Positions 17,583 to 27,109 of a DNA stretch of 64,000 bases are shown here, piece after piece. Under the pieces are notes generated by a model. The model saw nothing but the letters and a program-made list of their open reading frames with translations, searched no databases and had not been told where the DNA came from. The DNA is taken from assembly GCA_964639895.1 (NCBI GenBank), contig CAZXEJ010000001.1, positions 62,001 through 126,000 of the forward strand. The letters run 5' to 3'. This DNA comes from CAZXEJ01 sp964639895 (GTDB taxonomy: Bacteria > Desulfobacterota_D > UBA1144 > Nemesobacterales > JADFKM01). How positions within the stretch are numbered: the first letter of the stretch is position 1; every line of letters starts with the position of its first letter. The position numbers and the translations under genes were made by a program.

Positions 17583-18173
17583 TCAGTCGCATGCGCCGTC
17601 GTTACGGTCCGCCTCGAAGGTCCCCGGGTTGCCTGTAGTCGAGGTGCTCACGCTGCACCTTATAACGCCGTCGGCGTAGACGGCGAAGTCCCTACGACCC
17701 GTCTTCCTGAACGACGTCATCGAGGCCTGCCAGCCGAAGTCCTGGAACACCGCCGGCGTCCCAACGGCCGTCACGCTCGTGTCCCACTGTATGCAATAGC
17801 CTGCCTTGGGTCCGCTGCAGGTGGCCGTACCGGTGGCGTCGGATGCGGCTTCGAAGCTGTCGTCGATGAGGGCGTCCTCCTCCTGAGCAGTCCCTTCGGG
17901 GTCTCGCAGCGAGGGAGAGGTCCCCAGGGAACCGATGGTGTCGATATAGTCCCTGACACCGTTGTTGTCGAGGTCCTGCTCGAAGTACTCGCCCTCGGCG
18001 TCCCTCAAGGTCTGTAGAGCCTTGCGGGCGTTGGCCTCGTTCGCCGAAATCCTCGCCTTTATGAGGTTCGGTATGGCGATGGCGAGAAGGATCCCGATGA
18101 TGGCCGCCACGACGAGCAGCTCGATCAGGGTGAAACCCTTCTCCCCTTTGATAGACCTGAGTGGGTGGAACAT
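17583..18173 (-). CDS. Type IV pilin-like protein, copy 2
   Basis: 196-residue prepilin with leader MFHPLRSIKGEKG and site KGFTLIELLVVAAIIGILLA (Glu +5 present). The PNLIKARISANEANARKALQTLRDAEGEYFEQ region is almost identical to copy 1, while the middle (residues 80-130) diverges and a C-terminal Cys-Asp is again present. ATG 18173 has a strong GGAGGTGA ribosome site. It is the promoter-proximal copy, directly behind the sigma-54-type promoter at 18211-18226, and so probably the main expressed pilin. The high similarity to copy 1 indicates tandem duplication. It could instead be a pseudopilin of a type II system. Confidence 0.9.
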   Translation of the reverse strand: MFHPLRSIKGEKGFTLIELLVVAAIIGILLAIAIPNLIKARISANEANARKALQTLRDAEGEYFEQDLDNNGVRDYIDTIGSLGTSPSLRDPEGTAQEEDALIDDSFEAASDATGTATCSGPKAGYCIQWDTSVTAVGTPAVFQDFGWQASMTSFRKTGRRDFAVYADGVIRCSVSTSTTGNPGTFEADRNDGACD

Positions 18174-18210
18174 AGTTCACCTCCATTGAACAGTCTTTGG
18201 CTGCTTATAG

Positions 18211-18226
18211 TACAAGTAACGTGCCA
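18211..18226 (-). promoter_or_regulatory. Sigma-54-type promoter of the pilin gene
   Basis: Minus strand reads TGGCAC (18226-18221), five bases, then TTGT (18215-18212), against the -24/-12 consensus TGGCAC-N5-TTGC. The predicted transcript start near 18200 leaves a leader of about 27 bases carrying the GGAGGTGA site. Sigma-54 control by PilR is established for pilins in several proteobacteria. Only the last base of the -12 element deviates. Confidence 0.6.
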
Positions 18227-18306
18227 CTCGCCGCTTCGGCTGGCCGTCGCAACATCCGGAAATCGTTGACATTATGAGTGCGTAAAAATTAGGCACTTCC
18301 GGATCC

Positions 18307-18355
18307 CTGACAATTTTTGTCAAGATAGGCCCCGATCGGCTGACAATCTTTGTCC
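18307..18355 (-). promoter_or_regulatory. Paired palindromes, likely enhancer-binding-protein sites
   Basis: Two near-identical 16-mers, CTGACAATTTTTGTCA (18307-18322) and CTGACAATCTTTGTCC (18340-18355), each contain the inverted repeat GACAA-N3-TTGTC. They repeat at 33 bases, three helical turns, and lie about 80-145 bases upstream of the sigma-54-type promoter. That is the position where PilR/NtrC-family activators bind. The binding protein is not in the window. Confidence 0.55.
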
Positions 18356-18559
18356 CAAATCGCTACGATATTTGCTCGTATTGAAGGAATATTAAGGGGA
18401 AAACCTCATGACCAACTTTAAGTCAGCGAGAGCGTCCCTGTAGAAATCGACTCCCATTTGCTCTATAATGGGTTGCCCGCGACGATGCTGCGTGCGGCAC
18501 TGCTGGAACCGCGGCCCCGCATATCCGGGCGAAGACCACGACAGGGGGAGACACGAACT

Positions 18560-19102
18560 ATGGGACGCTTTCCAAGACCCCTTACAGCCGCGGCGATACT
18601 GTCCGCGGCGCTGCTGGCCGTAGGATGCGGCGACCTGAAGACCGTCTCCTACATCGCCCCCACCAGCACCAAACTAAGCAGTTACAACTACGTCGAAGTG
18701 GCGACGTTCGAGACCGAAGTAGAAGACGTACCCGACGAGGCGCTCGACCTGCTGCCCAAGGCGGTGGCAAAGGAGATAAGAAAAGCCAATCTGGGCTTCA
18801 AGCAGGTCGTATGGGGGGACGAGGAGTTGCCCTACGAAAAGGGGGTCTTCGTTATATTCGGCACCATCGTCGACTACCAGCCGGGAACCGAACTGAGGGC
18901 CGAGGGGGGGAGTATCAAGTTCGGTGAAGCCGCCCTCACTGTGAGGCTCAGCATAGTGGACAAGGCCACGGGACGAGAGATCACCAACGGCGAGATAAAC
19001 AGCTCCAGTTCGCTCGGTTTCCTCAAGCGTGGCTTCATAACGCCGGGCGTGTACGAGGCCATAGCCAGAGAAGTGGTCAAATTCATAAAGGACAACAGCT
19101 AG
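18560..19102 (+). CDS. DUF4410-like lipoprotein
   Basis: 180 residues with a lipoprotein signal: basic start MGRFPRP, hydrophobic core, lipobox LAVGC at residues about 18-22. The mature part carries the pattern NYVEVATFE...LPKAVAKEIRK...F..VVW, then VFVIFGTIVDYQPG and AALTVRLSIVDKATGREI. I associate this with DUF4410 and related lipoproteins of unknown function, probably at the outer membrane. ATG 18560 is preceded by GGGGGAGA; a TATAAT at 18464-18469 is a likely -10. It faces the purine permease gene tail to tail, 10 bases apart, with a weak GCCGCC/GGCGGC hairpin at 19102-19121. Confidence 0.75.
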   Translation: MGRFPRPLTAAAILSAALLAVGCGDLKTVSYIAPTSTKLSSYNYVEVATFETEVEDVPDEALDLLPKAVAKEIRKANLGFKQVVWGDEELPYEKGVFVIFGTIVDYQPGTELRAEGGSIKFGEAALTVRLSIVDKATGREITNGEINSSSSLGFLKRGFITPGVYEAIAREVVKFIKDNS

Positions 19103-19112
19103 CCGCCCCCAT

Positions 19113-20420
19113 TCAGGCGGCATGGTAGACCAGGTACAGCACCGAAAGCGCTCCCACCACCCACATGACGGGCGACACCTCCCTCCACCTCATACCCAGA
19201 ACCAGTAAGGCGATGTGGGTGAGGACGCCGAAACATATTCCGGTCGCGATGCTGAACGTAAGCGGCATGAGCATCAACGTTACGAACGCCGGAGCCCCGC
19301 TCTCCCAGGAAGTGAAATCGATCTCGGCCAGGTGGCGCATCATGTACATTCCCACCAGAACGAGGGCTACACCCGTGGCATAGGGGGGCACGACGGCCAC
19401 CACCCCGGCGAAGAACGGCGCCGCCAGGAACAACACACCCGTCACCACGGCGGCAAGCCCGGTGCGGCCGCCCGTCGCGACGCCGGCCGAGGACTCTATA
19501 TAGGTGGTCACCGTGGAGGTGCCCAGAAGAGAACCCACCACGGTGGCGGCGGCGTCGGCCACCATCATCTCCCTCAGCCCCTTGATCCTTCCGTCCTCAA
19601 CGAAACCCGCCTGATAGCAGAGTGCAGTCAGCGAGCCCAGGCTGTCGAACATGTCGACGTAGAGGAAGATGAAGATGGCGACCCAGTACGAGGGCGCAAG
19701 CGCCGCCGCAACGTCCAGCTGCAGGGCCACGGGCCCGACGGACGGTGGAAGCGAGAGAATACGCTCCGGCGGCGCGACCCAGCCGGCAAGCAGTCCTACG
19801 ACCGTGACGGCCACTACAACGATGAGCAGGCTTCCCGGCACACGCCGCTGCTCGAGCACGACGGCAGCCACCACTCCGACCAAGGCCACGGCCGTGGCCG
19901 GGGTGATGGGGCCCAGTGTGACGACGGTCGTGGGGCTTGACTTTACGACGCCCATGTTGATGAAGCCGATCAGCGCTATGAACAGCCCAATTCCGACCAC
20001 GATACCGGCCCTCAAGGCGGGGGGGACGGCATAGAGCACCCTCTCCCTCAGTCCCCACAACGAGAGTAGAAGGAAAAGCACACCCGACAACAACACGATA
20101 CCCAACGCCACCTGCCACTCCACCCCGCCGCGTACACACAACGAGTAGGCGAAGTAGGCGTTGAGCCCCATTCCGGGAGCAAGTATGATGGGCATGCGGG
20201 CGAGCAGCGCCATCAAGAAGCACCCGGCAGCCGCCGCATAGGAGGTGGCTGCCACGAGTGCACCCTTGGGCATGCCGGCCGCAGAGAGGATGTGAGGGTT
20301 GACGGCCACTATGTAACCGGCGGCCAGAAAGTTGACCACGCCGGCCGCCACCTCGGTGCCGGGACGCCATTTACCCCTCAACTCCGGTCGAACGAGAAAG
20401 CGCTCAAGGAGTCTCAACAT
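19113..20420 (-). CDS. NCS2 family purine permease (AzgA/GhxP-like)
   Basis: 435 residues with about 13 hydrophobic segments. The sequence LAPGMGLNAYFAYSL (about 80-95) and the second signature GTSTVTTYIESSAGVATGGRTGLAAVVTG (about 300-328) place it in the AzgA-like branch of NCS2, which imports adenine, guanine and hypoxanthine by proton symport. The Thr-Tyr-Ile-Glu substrate-site motif is intact. Substrate choice within purines is by family only. Gene end is 10 bases from the convergent lipoprotein. Confidence 0.9.
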   Translation of the reverse strand: MLRLLERFLVRPELRGKWRPGTEVAAGVVNFLAAGYIVAVNPHILSAAGMPKGALVAATSYAAAAGCFLMALLARMPIILAPGMGLNAYFAYSLCVRGGVEWQVALGIVLLSGVLFLLLSLWGLRERVLYAVPPALRAGIVVGIGLFIALIGFINMGVVKSSPTTVVTLGPITPATAVALVGVVAAVVLEQRRVPGSLLIVVVAVTVVGLLAGWVAPPERILSLPPSVGPVALQLDVAAALAPSYWVAIFIFLYVDMFDSLGSLTALCYQAGFVEDGRIKGLREMMVADAAATVVGSLLGTSTVTTYIESSAGVATGGRTGLAAVVTGVLFLAAPFFAGVVAVVPPYATGVALVLVGMYMMRHLAEIDFTSWESGAPAFVTLMLMPLTFSIATGICFGVLTHIALLVLGMRWREVSPVMWVVGALSVLYLVYHAA

Positions 20421-20456
20421 CTGCCGACTCGACGGTGCCCGGCGGCCCTAGGGGCT

Positions 20457-21458
20457 CTACCCCCTGCCCTGGGCGGCCTGCTGGAACACCCTCAGCCTCT
20501 CCACCTCGCCCATCACTATCAACGTATCTCCAGCCGACACCACCGTCTCCATGTCCGGGTTGAACTTCATCGTACCGTCAGGCCTGATGACGGCCACGAG
20601 AATTATCCCCATTCTGCACGATATGTCGCACTCACCCAACGTCTTTCCGGCCAGCTCTGAACCGGCGGCCACCTTCACTTCCTCGATCTGCAGGTCCAGG
20701 TGGCTGGAGCTTGTGGCCAGCGAGAGGAAGTCCACGACGTTCGGTTTCAGGGCCGAATGGGCTATCATCATCCCTCCCAGCCTGTAGGCCGAAACCACCT
20801 TGTCGGCCCCGGCAGCGAGCATCTTCGACTCCGAGCCCTCGCGCTCGCAGCGGGCCACGATGAAGAGGTCCGGGTTCAGCCTGCGGGCGCTGAGCACGAC
20901 GAACAAGTTGTCGGCGTCGGTGCCGAGGACGGAGATGAGCTTGCTCGCTCGCTCGATCCCCACGGCCTTGAGGACGGCATCGTCGGTGGCATCGCCTATG
21001 TAGTAGAGCAGATCCGTATCGGGCGGCACAACCTCAGGGTCCTTCTCAACGACGACGAACTTCTCTTCGGTGGGCTTGAGCTCAGACACAGCCACCTTGC
21101 CCATACGTCCGAGGCCGCAGACTATGTAGTGACCGCTCAAGCTGCTTATGGCCTTCTCCATCTTTCTCCTCCCGAAAAAGTCCCTCAGCTCGCCGTGGAG
21201 GACGAAACTCGCAAACACGGCCACCAAGTAGAGCGCCGTGCCGGCTCCGAAGGTGGCGAGCACTATGGTGAACACCCTGCCCGATAGCGACAGGGGATGG
21301 ACCTCCCGAAAGCCGACCGTGGTGAGCGTGATGACGGTCATGTAGAGGGAGTCAACGAAACTCCACCCTTCTATCACCATATAGCCCGCCGTACCGAACC
21401 AGTTGAGCACGAACAAGATGACGAGCGGTACGAGGAATCTTTGCTTGAACGCCTCCAC
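20457..21458 (-). CDS. Two-TM potassium channel with RCK (TrkA-N/TrkA-C) domain
   Basis: 333 residues: TM1 (8-26), pore helix and filter TLTTVGFREV (about 45-54), TM2 (62-85), then a linker. A TrkA-N Rossmann domain follows, beginning HYIVCGLGRMGKVAV (about 110) with acidic VVVEKDPE, and then a TrkA-C domain (about 240-325). This is the MthK-like architecture, a K+ channel gated by ligand binding to the cytoplasmic ring. The filter reads TVGFR where the classic sequence is TVGYG, so the second filter glycine is replaced by Arg. Whether it conducts K+ is uncertain. It lies 36 bases upstream of the purine permease in the same direction. Confidence 0.85.
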   Translation of the reverse strand: MEAFKQRFLVPLVILFVLNWFGTAGYMVIEGWSFVDSLYMTVITLTTVGFREVHPLSLSGRVFTIVLATFGAGTALYLVAVFASFVLHGELRDFFGRRKMEKAISSLSGHYIVCGLGRMGKVAVSELKPTEEKFVVVEKDPEVVPPDTDLLYYIGDATDDAVLKAVGIERASKLISVLGTDADNLFVVLSARRLNPDLFIVARCEREGSESKMLAAGADKVVSAYRLGGMMIAHSALKPNVVDFLSLATSSSHLDLQIEEVKVAAGSELAGKTLGECDISCRMGIILVAVIRPDGTMKFNPDMETVVSAGDTLIVMGEVERLRVFQQAAQGRG

Positions 21459-22222
21459 CTAAGTCTCTCCGGGACTCGACACTGGATAGATTCTACATCA
21501 TATAATCTTTTCACATCTATAAAAAGACGAGAGGGCCCCCGCCGGAATGGAGATACGAGGGGCAAAGATCCGCTCACGCTATCTCTACAGCCCACGCGAC
21601 CGCCACGGGACCCACAGGCTGGGACGCGCCCTATTGCTTCCTCACTTCTTTTTCTTCTACGGGCGCAGGGCTCACGCGACCTCCCTCACACCACAACGGG
21701 CAGGCCCATCGCTCATACGGCAGCAGGGCTTTGCTCACATTTCAACCTCCCGTGCAGCGGTGTGGAGGAGCAGGTCGAGCAGCTGAGTGGCCCCACGAAG
21801 AAAAAGGGGGGCGCTCAACCCCAGGCTCACCGCCTCTATCACCGGGGGCGCCCACCCGTGCAGCCGGCGCCGAGGGGTGAAGGCACAGAGAGCACATCAA
21901 GGCGATAAGGGGCGGCCGTCACATTGCCTCCAAGGCGGCTGCCGAGGGGGGGGTGAAGGCGAAGCTCGATTCGCCCCTCACGCACTCCCGAAGCCGTTCT
22001 TCCTACCGCACCCCCTGAGCCGAGGCACGCTCCTCACTCCGCCCGCTCCCACGGACCCGGTGGGGGATGCCGGAGCCCGCCCGTCCTCAATAGTCCTCCA
22101 AAGCCGCTCGCTTCTCAAACACTGGACCGCAACCGCCCTTTTCAGGCCAACCCGCAGGGCGAGTCGCCGGGGGGTAAAGCCCTTGGCGGCCGCAGTGTCA
22201 GGGAATGCAGGCCCCTTTTTTG
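21459..22222. other. About 760-base non-coding stretch
   Basis: AT-rich for the first 70 bases (likely promoter of the channel gene, with several TATA-like elements), then GC-rich DNA whose frames give low-complexity translations without ribosome sites. I see no RNA gene or repeat here. Confidence 0.45.
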
Positions 22223-22231
22223 TGATATAAT
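22223..22231 (+). promoter_or_regulatory. Extended -10 promoter for the small acidic protein
   Basis: TGATATAAT: an intact TATAAT (22226-22231) with the TGN extension. No good -35 is present, as expected for extended -10 promoters. It lies about 85 bases before the gene. Confidence 0.45.
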
Positions 22232-22316
22232 TTCTAAATCCACCGAGGCGGCCCGGCCGCCTCAGGCGGGCGGCAAGGTGAGTCCCCCCGCGACAGAATT
22301 CAAGGAGAGTAGTGTG

Positions 22317-22496
22317 ATGGGCAGCCAAGGTATGGAGACAAGACGTAACCCTCTATGGCAGGAAGGTAACGGGGCCGAGCGCAGACGCATCGAGCCCTGG
22401 GAAGAAGAGGAGTTCGATGAACTCATGGAAGAGGAAGAGTATGAGGACGAGGAGGACGAAGAAGACTGGGACGACGAGTTCGATGAGGACCACTGA
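22317..22496 (+). CDS. Small, extremely acidic protein of unknown function
   Basis: A 59-residue protein starting MGSQGMETRRNPLWQEGN. It has a short basic patch (ERRRIEPW) and then a C-terminal half of almost only Glu and Asp, with scattered Tyr, Trp and Phe. ATG 22317 follows AAGGAG at about nine bases, and an extended -10 promoter lies 85 bases upstream, so I think it is a true gene. No signal peptide or membrane segment. Acidic tails of this sort occur in chaperone-like and nucleic-acid-mimic proteins, but I recognise no family. It is convergent with ctaB, 64 bases away. Confidence 0.65.
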   Translation: MGSQGMETRRNPLWQEGNGAERRRIEPWEEEEFDELMEEEEYEDEEDEEDWDDEFDEDH

Positions 22497-22560
22497 ACCG
22501 TCCTCAGCCAGGGCGCTACCCTCCGGAGCGGTAGGGAACGGGAGGACAGGATAAGCTACG

Positions 22561-23457
22561 TCAAACCGGTCCCGGGGCGTTGAGCACCGTATCCACCACG
22601 AGGGCCGCCATTATACCCATCACATAGAGAATCGATACGCCGAAGGCGTGCCCGTAGCCTCTCTCCGTGCGTAGGCTCCTGGCCGTAGCCCAGACGAAGT
22701 AGCCTCCCAGCAGGAAGGCCCAGAGGGCGAAGAGGGCAGAGGCGTAGCCGAAGAACCACAGCGACAGCGTGATGGGGACGAGTGCCACCGTGTATATTAG
22801 CATCAAGAGGTTCGTGTACCTGGAACCGTAGACGACCGGCATGACGGGGAGGCCGGCGGCCTCGTAGTCGCTCCTGTAGAGCTGGGCGAGGGCCCAGAAG
22901 TGGGGCGGCTGCCACAGTATCATGAACACGAACAGTATGTAGGCCCCGAGCGAAGGCGTCGGGTCGACCGCCGTATAGCCTATGAGAACGGGAAGCGCCC
23001 CCGGAATGCCGCCCAGTACGGTGCCGAAGGGCGATTCCCTCTTCAGATAGAGCGTATAGAGAGGCGTATAGGAAAGGACGGCGAGCGCGATGAGCGCCGT
23101 CGCGACGGCGTTGAGGCGCAAGAACGACAACAGCAGCGCCGCCCCTATCATGGCGGCGCCCACGGCCGCGGCCCTGCGCTCGCCCACGGCGCGCAGCGCC
23201 TCGACACGCCTTGCGAGCCTCTTCATCGACACGTCTATTCCGCGGTCGAGGACGTTGTTGAGCACCGCCGCCCCGGCTGCGCTCAACACAAGTGCCGCCA
23301 TGGCCGCGGCCGCAACCCACGGGTCGGGCAAGCCGGAGGCGGCCACCACCAGCCCCGTAAAGCCTGTGAACGTGACGCTCAGCACTATGCCCGGCTTCAT
23401 GAGCAGTACCAGCGAGCGCAGCAGACCGGGCGCCCGTTCGACCTCCTCCCCTACCAC
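22561..23457 (-). CDS. ctaB: Protoheme IX farnesyltransferase (heme O synthase)
   Basis: CtaB adds a farnesyl chain to heme B, giving heme O, the precursor of heme A for the oxidase encoded upstream. 298 residues with about nine membrane helices. The prenyltransferase motif NNVLDRGIDVSMKR (about residue 75) carries the Asp-rich site, and YTPLYTLYLKR (about 140) is the second conserved loop. The start is GTG 23457, six bases after GGAGG; the open frame extends far upstream but only as shadow over ctaA. It is the last gene of the cox operon. Confidence 0.94.
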   Translation of the reverse strand: MVGEEVERAPGLLRSLVLLMKPGIVLSVTFTGFTGLVVAASGLPDPWVAAAAMAALVLSAAGAAVLNNVLDRGIDVSMKRLARRVEALRAVGERRAAAVGAAMIGAALLLSFLRLNAVATALIALAVLSYTPLYTLYLKRESPFGTVLGGIPGALPVLIGYTAVDPTPSLGAYILFVFMILWQPPHFWALAQLYRSDYEAAGLPVMPVVYGSRYTNLLMLIYTVALVPITLSLWFFGYASALFALWAFLLGGYFVWATARSLRTERGYGHAFGVSILYVMGIMAALVVDTVLNAPGPV

Positions 23458-23482
23458 GCATTCCCCTCCCAGCAGATGTCCC

Positions 23483-24346
23483 CTATACAACACCGGCCTC
23501 AACCTCCATCGAACGGAACCACGCGTCGAACACGACGGCCATGAACACCAACGCCACCACCAGGTGCAGCGCCACGGCACCCACGTCGGCACGCGAAAAC
23601 ACCACTCCAACACCGACCCCCACCTGCACGAGCACCAGGGCGAGCGCCGAGAAGAGGGCCGCCCGGAAGGGCCGCAGCGCGGCGTGGAACATCGAGGCCA
23701 GCGAGAGTACCAGCGTATAGAGCAACAACAGATACGCCCCCAGGCGATGTACGAAATGGTACAGCACCCCGCCCTTGAGCGTAGGGGGCACGACGTAACC
23801 CAGACACGTAGGAAACTGAGCGCCGCACGCCATGGCGGCACCGCTGTGGCGGACGTAGGCACCGAGCACCGACTGTGCCACCACCAGGAGACCCAGAACG
23901 AACAGGGGAGCGGACACAGAGGACAGCGAGAAGACGGGGACAAAACGACGGCCGTCAAAGTGTGCCACATAGAGGGTGAGGGCGAACATGGAGACGGCGA
24001 CGGCGAAGTGCAGGGTTACCTCGCGCACGGGTATCTCGAGCAGGACAACCACGGCCCCGAGAAAGACCTGCAAGACCAAAAGACCCAACACCAGTGCGGG
24101 CACCAGACGCGACCACCCGCGCCACCGCAACGCCCGATGGATGCAGAGTGCGACCAGTGCCACCCCGGTTACGGCCGCAAGCAGCCGGTGGCCCGTCTCC
24201 ATCACGATGTCCCACCGCAACGGCGGCAACACGGAGCCGTAGCACAGGGGCCAATCCGGACACGCAAGGCCAGCCCCTATGCCGGCCACCACGTTGCCCC
24301 AGACCAGCAACAACATGAGCAGCAGGACGGTTAGTTTCCCCAGCAT
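23483..24346 (-). CDS. ctaA: Heme A synthase
   Basis: CtaA oxidises the C8 methyl of heme O to make heme A. 287 residues with eight hydrophobic segments. The family motifs are present: GAGLACPDWPLCYG near the N terminus with its Cys pair, METGHRLLA (His ligand), LHFAVA, the second half GAAMACGAQFPTCLG with another Cys pair, and HFVHRLGAY. The tandem four-helix duplication is clear. It lies 13 bases after ctaF and 25 bases before ctaB, so heme A synthesis is encoded with the oxidase that uses it. Confidence 0.94.
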   Translation of the reverse strand: MLGKLTVLLLMLLLVWGNVVAGIGAGLACPDWPLCYGSVLPPLRWDIVMETGHRLLAAVTGVALVALCIHRALRWRGWSRLVPALVLGLLVLQVFLGAVVVLLEIPVREVTLHFAVAVSMFALTLYVAHFDGRRFVPVFSLSSVSAPLFVLGLLVVAQSVLGAYVRHSGAAMACGAQFPTCLGYVVPPTLKGGVLYHFVHRLGAYLLLLYTLVLSLASMFHAALRPFRAALFSALALVLVQVGVGVGVVFSRADVGAVALHLVVALVFMAVVFDAWFRSMEVEAGVV

Positions 24347-24359
24347 CAGATAGCCCCGC

Positions 24360-24689
24360 TCAGTGGGTGAACGTCCCGCCGATCACGGCGGCAAGTCTCA
24401 TGAACTCGTCTACGAGCGTGAAGCCTATGAGAAGCGCAAGCAGGGCAAGGGGGTAGACCACTATTCCCCACGTAAGGCGGTCCTCGAACTTAAGATGCAT
24501 GAACCACAGGGCGACCAGCGTCGCCTTGAGCGACGCGATGGCCATGGCTATAACGATGTTGATGGCGGCCGCGCCGAAATCCTGCCGCGACGCCCATACG
24601 GTAAGCCCCGTGAGAACGAACAGCGACGCCGCCACCAAAACGTACGTCTTGTAGCTTACCTCATGACCGAGATGCGGTTGCGTTGACAT
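24360..24689 (-). CDS. ctaF: Cytochrome c oxidase subunit IV
   Basis: 109 residues with three hydrophobic helices and the family's conserved ASLKATLVALWFMHLKFEDR segment around residues 52-72. This small subunit (prokaryotic COX4 / CyoD-like) stabilises the heme-copper oxidase. It sits between ctaE and ctaA at short distances and starts at ATG 24689 with a GGGGGGA ribosome-site candidate. Confidence 0.9.
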   Translation of the reverse strand: MSTQPHLGHEVSYKTYVLVAASLFVLTGLTVWASRQDFGAAAINIVIAMAIASLKATLVALWFMHLKFEDRLTWGIVVYPLALLALLIGFTLVDEFMRLAAVIGGTFTH

Positions 24690-24714
24690 GTGAGTATCCC
24701 CCCTTTTCGTATCG

Positions 24715-25329
24715 TCACGCCACGAGATATAGGAGCGGGAACAGGTAGATCCAGATGACGTCCACCAGGTGCCAGTAGAGCGCCCCGACCTCGATGGCCG
24801 TGTAGTTGTCGGCCGAGTATCGGCCCTTCAGATTGAGGATGAGCAGCACGAACAGTATGCACACGCCCACGAAGACGTGGAGCATGTGCAGACCGGTCAT
24901 CATGAAGTAGAGGGCGAAGAAGATATTGGTACTCGGGAAAATACCGTGGTGGAACTTGGCCGAGTATTCGAGGTACTTGTTGAATCCGAAGACCAAGCCG
25001 CAGAGGATGGTGACGAGGAGCATCAGGGTGAGCAGCCGGCGGTTTCCGCGCTGTATGGCCGTAACCCCGATGGCCACGGTGAAGCTGCTGAAGAGGAGGA
25101 TGAACGTGTTGATGGTGCCCAGTCTCAGGCTCAGCTCTTCGTGCCCTTCGAAGAACATCTCGGGGAACTTCGCCCGGAAGATGGCGTAGGTGGTGAAAAG
25201 CCCCCCGAACAGAAGGAGCTCAGTGGCTATGAACAGCCACATACCCAGCTTCATCGAAGAGTACTGGTCCTCTTTGGTGACGAAATGTCCGTCCGAATGC
25301 ATTCGTGCCGCTTGGCTAGCTATCTCCAT
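24715..25329 (-). CDS. ctaE: Cytochrome c oxidase subunit III
   Basis: 204 residues, five hydrophobic helices. It is the short form of COX3, lacking the first two helices of the mitochondrial type. Conserved features: KLGMWLFIATELLLFGGLF with the Glu in helix, ALYFMMTGLHMLHVFVG and the C-terminal ALYWHLVDVIWIYLFPLLYL. GGAGG is 12 bases before the ATG. It follows ctaD by 18 bases. Confidence 0.95.
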   Translation of the reverse strand: MEIASQAARMHSDGHFVTKEDQYSSMKLGMWLFIATELLLFGGLFTTYAIFRAKFPEMFFEGHEELSLRLGTINTFILLFSSFTVAIGVTAIQRGNRRLLTLMLLVTILCGLVFGFNKYLEYSAKFHHGIFPSTNIFFALYFMMTGLHMLHVFVGVCILFVLLILNLKGRYSADNYTAIEVGALYWHLVDVIWIYLFPLLYLVA

Positions 25330-25347
25330 GCCGGCTTCAACCCTCCT

Positions 25348-26961
<1,614 letters not shown>

Positions 26962-27109
26962 GACAGTACCTCCCCTTGAAGTTGTGCTTCATGTATTCGG
27001 CTCCCGTCTCTCCTCCACCGGCCTATCTCATCATCGCCGGCCGAGACCCAGGCCCGCACCCCTCTCCCCCCACCGCAAGCGCCCCTTCACCTTGCGGACG
27101 TTACGGCCG

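Noticed and set aside
23458..23970. Apparent N-terminal extension of ctaB by about 170 residues
   Set aside because: It overlaps ctaA in another frame, is Ser/Arg/Trp-rich low complexity, and a GTG with GGAGG at 23457 gives the normal family length.
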